From: JBMYYE01 sp049609065
Lineage (GTDB): Bacteria; Pseudomonadota; Alphaproteobacteria; Rhodobacterales; Rhodobacteraceae
Assembly: GCA_049609065.1 (NCBI GenBank)
Contig: JBMYYE010000070.1
Location: 1-12,086 of the forward strand
DNA length: 12,086 bases
Direction: 5' to 3'
Both the position numbers and the translations under genes were made by a program. The notes under the pieces were generated by a model that had not been told where the DNA came from, did not search any database, and saw only the letters and a list, made by a program, of their open reading frames with translations. Below, piece after piece: positions 7,060 through 12,086 of this stretch (its first letter is position 1; the number at the start of each line of letters is the position of its first letter).

Positions 7060-9122
7060 ACAGTAAAATGATTGGTGTCGATGTTGGTGGCACCTTTACC
7101 GATGTCTTCATTCTGGATGAAGCAAATGGCACCGCAGAGGTTGCCAAAGTGCCCACGACACGTCCTGATCAATCGGGTGGGTTTTTGAACGGTATCCAAC
7201 AGCGCGTATCTGATTTGTCTCAGATTGCTGTGGTTGTTCATGGCACAACAGCAGGCACAAACGCCCTATTAGAACGCAAGGGGGCCAAGATCGGTGTGAT
7301 CTGTACGCAAGGCCTGCGCGACGTTCTCGAGATGCGCCGCCGCGATCGCCCACGCACATGGGGGCTTCGTGGGAATTTTGATCCTGTGGTGGCACGCTCT
7401 CAGCGTCTTGAAGTTCCAGAGAGAACATTGGCAGATGGCACAATATACACAGCCGTTGATCTCGGTGCGGTCAAACAGGCCGCTGAAAAGCTTCGTGACG
7501 CAGGATGTCTTGCCATTGCGATCTTGTTCGCAAACTCTTATGCGAACCCTAAAAATGAAATCGCAGCTCTAGAGGTCATTCGTGAGATTTGGCCGAATGA
7601 ACATGTCTCGGCTTCACACGAAATCCTCCCAGAAATTCGCGAATTTGAGCGGTTTTCGACAACAGCTCTGAATGCCTATTTGCAACCCGAAGTCTCAGGG
7701 TATTTGGGCCGTCTTGAAAAAGCACTGAAATCGGGTGGGTTTGATGGCGAGTTCATGGTCGTACAATCAAACGGCGGCGTTATGGCGGTGGACACGGCGA
7801 GTAAACATCCAGTTCGCACGGCACTTTCGGGTCCAGCGGCAGGGGTTATTGCCGCAGGCTATATCGCCTCGAGTGCGGGGTTTGATAACATTATCACCGG
7901 CGATATGGGTGGAACAAGTTTTGACGTCTCTCTGATTGCAAACGGTCAATCTATGCTCTCGGCGCAAACCTCGATTGATTTTGGAATGGTCGTGCGAACG
8001 CCAATGATCGAAATCACCACAATCGGGGCTGGTGGTGGATCCATCGCGTGGGTTGATAAGGGCGGCCTTTTGAACATCGGACCAGAAAGCGCGGGCTCAG
8101 ATCCCGGTCCTGTTGCCTACGGTCTTGGGAATGATCGCCCTACTGTTACAGATGCGAATGTTGTTCTCGGGCGTATTGATCCTGACAACCCTATTGGGGG
8201 CAAGCTTGAACGGCTTGACGTCGAGGCGGCAAAGCGGGCGATTGATACACATGTGGGCGAAGCGCTTGGCCTCGATACTCTTGCTGCGGCCGAGGCCATT
8301 TTACGTGTGGCAAACTCTCGTATGGCAGGGGCCATTCGTCTTGTGAGTATCGAGCGTGGATTTGACCCCAAACGTTTTGCATTTATGCCCTTTGGGGGCG
8401 GCGGTGCGCTTCATGCTGGTGCGATGTTGGACGAGGTTGGGATCGCCCGTGCGATCGTTCCGCGCTATCCTGGGGTGACCTCTGCGATGGGGTGCGTGAT
8501 CGCGGATATGCGCCAAGACTTTGTCCAAACATTGAACTCTCTCGTAGATCATATCGATCTTAAAGCGTTAAAGGCATTTATGCAGAGCCATCGCGATCAA
8601 GGTATGGCGCTGTTGGATGCAGCGCGTACGCAGTTTGAAGATCGGCTGGTCACATTTGAATTTGACATGGCCTATATCGGACAAACGCACACAGTCTCTG
8701 TTCCGATTGAGGTGGCGTTTGATCAGAATGGCTACTTTGTTCCCCCTGATCACGATACGATCAATGCTGCGTTTGATGCGGCCTATACCCAAGCCTTTGG
8801 GCGTCTGTTGAAAAACGGTGTGCGCCGAATCCTGAATTTGCGCAGTGCAGTCACAGGCAAGCGGCCAAAGTTTGATCTTGAAACGCTTGCACCAACGAAC
8901 AGTGATCCTGTGTCTCCAAAAGCAACAAGACCGGTGCATTTTGCCGGGCAATGGGAAGAAACGGCGATATACGAGCGTCTGTCTCTGCCAATAGGCACGG
9001 TGATCGACGGTCCAGTAATCCTAGAACAACCGGATACAACTGTCCTTATTGAGCCCGGCCTGCAAGGGCGCGTTGATCGGTTTGGAAACACCATTATTGA
9101 ACGGATAGGGGATGTAAAATGA
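7056..9122 (+). CDS. hyuA: Hydantoinase A/oxoprolinase-family ATPase subunit (HyuA-like)
   Basis: A 688-aa partner of HyuB with an ASKHA-type ATPase fold. Visible motifs in order: IGVDVGGTFTDVF (6-18, phosphate loop), HGTTAGTNALLERKG (62-76), EIREFERFSTTALNAYL (193-209), SNGGVM (238-243), SGPAAG (258-263), GDMGGTSFDVSLI (282-294, second phosphate motif), GAGGGSIAW (324-332) and GPESAGSDPGPVAYG (342-356). The ATG at 7056 is chosen because it overlaps the hyuB TGA as ATGA and has GGGAGG about 8 bases upstream. The ATG at 7038 lies deeper within hyuB. The protein would phosphorylate or otherwise ATP-activate a cyclic amide, imide or carbonyl substrate. The family is broad, and substrate assignment from sequence is not possible. 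Confidence 0.93.
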   Translation: MNSKMIGVDVGGTFTDVFILDEANGTAEVAKVPTTRPDQSGGFLNGIQQRVSDLSQIAVVVHGTTAGTNALLERKGAKIGVICTQGLRDVLEMRRRDRPRTWGLRGNFDPVVARSQRLEVPERTLADGTIYTAVDLGAVKQAAEKLRDAGCLAIAILFANSYANPKNEIAALEVIREIWPNEHVSASHEILPEIREFERFSTTALNAYLQPEVSGYLGRLEKALKSGGFDGEFMVVQSNGGVMAVDTASKHPVRTALSGPAAGVIAAGYIASSAGFDNIITGDMGGTSFDVSLIANGQSMLSAQTSIDFGMVVRTPMIEITTIGAGGGSIAWVDKGGLLNIGPESAGSDPGPVAYGLGNDRPTVTDANVVLGRIDPDNPIGGKLERLDVEAAKRAIDTHVGEALGLDTLAAAEAILRVANSRMAGAIRLVSIERGFDPKRFAFMPFGGGGALHAGAMLDEVGIARAIVPRYPGVTSAMGCVIADMRQDFVQTLNSLVDHIDLKALKAFMQSHRDQGMALLDAARTQFEDRLVTFEFDMAYIGQTHTVSVPIEVAFDQNGYFVPPDHDTINAAFDAAYTQAFGRLLKNGVRRILNLRSAVTGKRPKFDLETLAPTNSDPVSPKATRPVHFAGQWEETAIYERLSLPIGTVIDGPVILEQPDTTVLIEPGLQGRVDRFGNTIIERIGDVK

Positions 9123-9739
9123 GCGCACCAGAAACGTGGGACTTGTCACGGACGGCTCTGCTGACAATCGATCTGCAAAACGATTTTATCCATCCAGAAG
9201 GCGCCTATGGACGCGCGGATCAAACGGCGCAGAGCATTGCCGCGCTTCCAGAACGGATCGCCCCCCTTGTTCAAGCGTTGCGTGACAAGGGCGGATATTA
9301 TTTTTCCGCTCAATTCACCCTTGTCCCTGATAAAAACGGAGAGCCCCTCATCGCGCCACATCTTAGGAAACTGCGGCCATTCTTGGCAAAAGGCGATTTT
9401 GCGCCAAACAGCTTTGGCCACACCTTGGTGGATACGCTCTTTCCAGCAGATTTCGTGATCGAAAAGGTCGCCTACTCCGCGTTTTATCAAACGCGGCTTG
9501 AATATATCATGCGCGCGATTGGGGTAGAGCATCTTATTGTGGGTGGAATTGTAACGAACGGTGGTGTTGCATCGACATTGCGCGACGCGCATCTGCGCAA
9601 CATAGAAACAGTTATGCTAACCGATGGCTGCGCGGCATTTAGCCAAGAGGTGCATGAGGCAACACTTGTTTCGCTCGGGACGGTGACACATCAAATGGAC
9701 TCCGCGCGTGCGCTTGACTGGATTGGAGGCGCTGCATGA
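9119..9739 (+). CDS. Isochorismatase-fold (cysteine hydrolase superfamily) protein with Gly at the nucleophile position
   Basis: A 206-aa isochorismatase-like protein. The family core is clear: ALLTIDLQNDF with Asp18, the EKVAYSAFYQTRLE segment with Lys116, GGIVTNGGVASTLRDA (142-157) and VMLTDGCAAFS (165-174). In amidohydrolases of this family the third motif reads T-N-x-C-V and its Cys is the nucleophile. Here the position is Gly149 (codon GGT at 9563-9565). True isochorismatases such as PhzD, from memory, also lack a Cys there and use acid/base chemistry. The protein is therefore unlikely to be an ordinary amidase or nicotinamidase. It starts on ATGA with the hyuA stop, with AGGGGAT upstream, and overlaps the next gene in the same way. 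Its substrate is probably a downstream product of the HyuAB step. Confidence 0.87.
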   Translation: MSAPETWDLSRTALLTIDLQNDFIHPEGAYGRADQTAQSIAALPERIAPLVQALRDKGGYYFSAQFTLVPDKNGEPLIAPHLRKLRPFLAKGDFAPNSFGHTLVDTLFPADFVIEKVAYSAFYQTRLEYIMRAIGVEHLIVGGIVTNGGVASTLRDAHLRNIETVMLTDGCAAFSQEVHEATLVSLGTVTHQMDSARALDWIGGAA

Positions 9740-10602
9740 CACTCAAAGCAAGACTTCAACAAAAGGAAATCCTTGTTGCGCCAGGGGTCTATGACGGTCT
9801 CACGGCGTCGTTGGCTGAACACGCAGGGTTTGAAGCGCTCTATCTCAGCGGCGCGGCCGTGGCGTATACCCGCCTTGGCCGTCCTGATATTGGCCTGAGC
9901 ACCGCCAGCGAAATGGCCGATACAATGACATTGATTGCAGACCGAACTGCTCTGCCTGTGATCATTGATGCCGATACAGGGTTTGGCAACGCCCTCAATG
10001 CACAACGCACCATGCGCCTTTATGAACGCGCGGGGGCCTCTGCACTTCAAGTAGAGGATCAAACATTTCCAAAGCGATGTGGTCATTTATCCGATAAATC
10101 TCTGATCGCGAAACATGAAATGGCTGGCAAAGTCGCCGCGATGGTCGATGCGCGTGCCTCGGAAGAGACGCTGATTATTGCACGCACAGACGCAGTTGCG
10201 GTTGAAGGGTTTAATGCCGCCATAGACCGTGCGGGCGCCTATTTAGAAGCTGGGGCAGATGTCCTCTTTATCGAAGCGCCGCAAACAGAAGAGCAACTCA
10301 CCGAAATCACCCGTGAATTTGGCAGCAAAGTCCCCCTTTTGGTTAATATGGTCGAAGGCGGCGCAACTCCTATTTCAGGGGCGCAGCATCTCGAAGACCT
10401 AGGTTTTTCGATTGTGATTTTCCCAGGGGGCATCGTACGGGCGCTTGCGCATACGGCCCAAGCCTATTACGGCAGCCTCTACAAAAGCGGGAGCAATAAA
10501 CCATTTGCCGATAGAATGTTCGATTTTAACGGATTGAATGAAGTTTTGGGCACAAATGACATGCTCGCGAAAGGCGCTAAATATGACCCAAAATCCGATT
10601 GA
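9736..10602 (+). CDS. Isocitrate lyase/PEP mutase-superfamily C-C lyase (methylisocitrate/dimethylmalate lyase-like)
   Basis: A 288-aa (beta/alpha)8 Mg2+-dependent lyase, the size of 2-methylisocitrate and 2,3-dimethylmalate lyases. Motifs: SGAAVAYTRLGRPDIGL (38-54), the metal site DADTGFGN (78-85), VEDQTFPKRCGHL (106-118) with the lyase loop Cys115-Gly-His, ARTDA (149-153), FIEAP (178-182) and NMVEGGATP (204-212). The CGH loop is what lyases carry and PEP mutases lack, so C-C cleavage of a 2-hydroxy acid is predicted. The family product is a 2-oxoacid (pyruvate, glyoxylate or similar) plus a carboxylate. Together with the LeuCD-like hydratase it could complete an (alkyl)maleate to (alkyl)malate to cleavage sequence. 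The start overlaps the previous stop as ATGA and has GGAGG upstream. Confidence 0.88.
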   Translation: MTLKARLQQKEILVAPGVYDGLTASLAEHAGFEALYLSGAAVAYTRLGRPDIGLSTASEMADTMTLIADRTALPVIIDADTGFGNALNAQRTMRLYERAGASALQVEDQTFPKRCGHLSDKSLIAKHEMAGKVAAMVDARASEETLIIARTDAVAVEGFNAAIDRAGAYLEAGADVLFIEAPQTEEQLTEITREFGSKVPLLVNMVEGGATPISGAQHLEDLGFSIVIFPGGIVRALAHTAQAYYGSLYKSGSNKPFADRMFDFNGLNEVLGTNDMLAKGAKYDPKSD

Positions 10603-11965
10603 GGTTCGCTCCCCTCTAGAGGGTTATGATATTCAATGTGATACACTTATCATTGGCGCGGGGGCCTGCGGATTGGTGGCGTCGCTTGCGGCGCATGAAC
10701 AGGGGCAGAGCGTATTGGTAGTTGAACGGGACGTCATCCCGCGCGGATCAACGGCACTCTCTGCAGGTTTAATTCCCGCCGCAGGCACCAAATTTCAACA
10801 CGAGGCCGGGATAACGGATAGCCCCGAAATTTTTGCGGCCGACATCCAACACAAAGCTAAAAACGAAAATGATCAAGCGATCGTTGATCTCTTAGCTGAA
10901 AACGCGGGAAAGGTCATTGAATGGCTTGAAGAGACGCATGACCTTGCGTTCTCGGTTGTGACCGATTTTGACTATCCCGGGCATAGCCATCGACGGATGC
11001 ACGGCTTGCCAACCCGATCTGGGGCGGAATTGATTGATGCGCTGCGCACCGCCTGTGAAACTGCAGAGATTGATATCATTTGCGAGCGCCACGCGCAGCA
11101 TCTTTATTTTGATGGACATAAGATCACTGGTGCGAGTGTGCTAGGACCAGATGGTCGGTCTGAGACAATCGCGTGTCAAAAACTGATCCTCGCTTGCAAC
11201 GGTTTTGGCGGCAATCGTGCGCTTGTTGCGCAGCATATGCCAGACATCCATGATGCGCTTTGGTTCGGGCATGATGGCAACCAAGGCGAAGCGATAGACT
11301 GGGCAAACGGGCTTGATGCGCAGCTCAAACATTTGGGGGCATATCAGGGGCACGGAAATGTCGCCCACCCGCATGGGATCCTAATCACTTGGGCGGTGAT
11401 CACCGAAGGGGGTATTCAGGTCAACACCGCAGGCCACCGTTTTTGGAACGAAGCCCAAGGATATTCCGAGGCAGCACGCGCTGTCCTTAGCCAACATGAT
11501 GGCCAAGCATTTGCAGTTTTTGACGCTCGTATTGCCGCAATCGCGCGCCAATTCGAGGACTTTAAACGTGCCGAAGAGGTTGGTGCAATTAAAACCGCCG
11601 ACACCTTAGAGAGGCTTGCAGAGTATCTTGGGCTTCCTTCAGAGGCGCTTACTCACACAGTGCACGCTCTCCCATGGGGGCAACAGGATCAGTTTGGTCG
11701 CACCTTTGGAGACACACAACTTACCGCACCGTTTTGTGGTGTGAAAGTGACGGGTGCACTCTTTCACACACAAGGTGGCCTTGCTATCAATACACGGGCA
11801 CAAGTTGTGCGCAATGACGGCTCTGCTATCGAAAACCTCTATGCAGGCGGCGGTGCGGCCTGTGGTGTTTCTGGACAACAAGATAGCGGCTATCTCTCAG
11901 GGAACGGTCTGCTTGCGGCGGTTGTCCTTGGCAAAATTTCTGGCTCTGGTCCTTGTACGCCTTAA
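10583..11965 (+). CDS. FAD-dependent oxidoreductase, fumarate reductase/succinate dehydrogenase flavoprotein type (FAD_binding_2)
   Basis: A 460-aa cytoplasmic flavoprotein. The dinucleotide fold is at about 18-50, with GAGACGL (25-31) and the acidic VVERD ending the second strand. STALSAGLIPAAGT (56-69) matches the FAD-contacting segment of the fumarate-reductase family. LILACNGFGGN and the C-terminal HTQGGLAINTRAQV ... NLYAGGGAACGVSG ... GYLSGNGLL complete the second FAD region. There is no signal peptide, haem domain or FMN-attachment domain. Relatives reduce or introduce a C=C bond next to a carboxylate or ketone. The start at 10583 (MTQNPIEV) overlaps the lyase gene by 20 bp and has AAAGGC about 7 bases upstream; the longer reading from 10538 has a non-homologous-looking N-terminus. 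It is the last gene of the rightward operon. Whether it oxidises or reduces is unknown. Confidence 0.85.
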   Translation: MTQNPIEVRSPLEGYDIQCDTLIIGAGACGLVASLAAHEQGQSVLVVERDVIPRGSTALSAGLIPAAGTKFQHEAGITDSPEIFAADIQHKAKNENDQAIVDLLAENAGKVIEWLEETHDLAFSVVTDFDYPGHSHRRMHGLPTRSGAELIDALRTACETAEIDIICERHAQHLYFDGHKITGASVLGPDGRSETIACQKLILACNGFGGNRALVAQHMPDIHDALWFGHDGNQGEAIDWANGLDAQLKHLGAYQGHGNVAHPHGILITWAVITEGGIQVNTAGHRFWNEAQGYSEAARAVLSQHDGQAFAVFDARIAAIARQFEDFKRAEEVGAIKTADTLERLAEYLGLPSEALTHTVHALPWGQQDQFGRTFGDTQLTAPFCGVKVTGALFHTQGGLAINTRAQVVRNDGSAIENLYAGGGAACGVSGQQDSGYLSGNGLLAAVVLGKISGSGPCTP

Positions 11966-11966
11966 C

Positions 11967-12086
11967 TCAATTCTGCGCGATATATGCGGTTGCCTGAATT
12001 TTGACGAGGGCTTCAACCTCGATAAGATCATTCACAATGACCAGCGACACATCGCAGGAAAATGTTTACCGAACACACGTTGTAAG
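11967..12086 (-). pseudogene. RidA-like (YjgF/YER057c/UK114) C-terminus, apparently frameshifted and cut by the window edge
   Basis: Reading leftward, the first frame gives LQRVFGKHFPA (12085-12053), like the end of a RidA central helix and the start of its Phe-Pro-Ala-Arg motif. The match then continues in a different frame as CDVSLVIVNDLIEVEALVKI followed by QATAYIAQN and a stop at 11969-11967, like the final RidA strands. In the second frame a TAA lies just upstream (12068-12066), so the two halves cannot be one uninterrupted reading frame. The jump falls at about 12051-12057, where the catalytic Arg of RidA is expected, and implies loss of 1, 4 or 7 bases, or a sequencing error. RidA proteins hydrolyse reactive enamines and imines and often accompany nitrogen-compound catabolism. 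Only the end of the gene is visible. Confidence 0.5.

Noticed and set aside
5365..9122. Acetone or acetophenone carboxylase.
   Set aside because: Not excluded by the two subunits themselves, but no gamma or other carboxylase subunit is seen in the operon, and the hydrolase reading fits the neighbours better.
10538..10582. Longer N-terminus for the FAD oxidoreductase.
   Set aside because: It overlaps the lyase gene by a further 45 bp and has no flavoprotein-like sequence. The ATG at 10583 is better placed.
9736..10602. PEP mutase and phosphonate biosynthesis.
   Set aside because: The active-site loop is the CGH lyase type, and no phosphonopyruvate decarboxylase or other phosphonate gene is present.

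Overview
The window looks like a chromosomal catabolic locus of an alphaproteobacterium, most likely a marine Rhodobacterales (Roseobacter-group) member. That placement is inference. It rests on the TRAP transporter, moderate G+C, good Shine-Dalgarno sites, very tight gene packing and proteobacterial-type LeuC and GntR sequences. I see no mobile element, tRNA, rRNA or CRISPR array.

Layout. Two divergent gene sets diverge from a 142-bp A/T-rich control region (4660-4801) that carries stacked palindromes. Leftward (minus strand) run a GntR/HutC-type regulator (3859-4659), an aconitase-superfamily hydro-lyase pair resembling LeuC (2456-3862) and LeuD (1842-2456), then a TRAP carboxylate transporter: DctP-type binding protein (746-1759), small permease (194-694) and the start of the large permease (1-194, cut by the window edge). 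Rightward (plus strand) run a tautomerase/NTF2-like fusion protein (4802-5368), a HyuB-like subunit (5365-7059), a HyuA-like ATPase subunit (7056-9122), an isochorismatase-fold protein lacking the usual catalytic Cys (9119-9739), an isocitrate-lyase/PEP-mutase-superfamily C-C lyase (9736-10602) and an FAD-dependent fumarate-reductase-type oxidoreductase (10583-11965). Most junctions are ATGA overlaps, so each arm reads as a translationally coupled operon. At the right edge a minus-strand RidA-like C-terminus converges on the FAD gene with a single base between the two stop codons. It appears to be frameshifted.

How the genes may work together. The set makes sense as uptake and degradation of one organic acid or acid precursor. 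TRAP would import it. The ATP-dependent HyuAB pair would open a lactam or imide ring or activate the substrate. The flavoenzyme would add or remove a C=C bond, and the tautomerase would move a double bond or proton. The LeuCD-like hydratase would hydrate an (alkyl)maleate-type intermediate to an (alkyl)malate, and the lyase would cleave that to a 2-oxoacid plus a carboxylate. The last two steps parallel dimethylmaleate hydratase plus 2,3-dimethylmalate lyase of anaerobic nicotinate degradation, and the methylaconitate/methylisocitrate steps of propionate metabolism. The window holds no methylcitrate synthase, no isopropylmalate synthase and no B12 mutase, so neither standard pathway is encoded here. 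The substrate cannot be read from the sequence. An alkyl-substituted cyclic imide, lactam or dicarboxylate is my working guess, and this combination may be an undescribed catabolic pathway.
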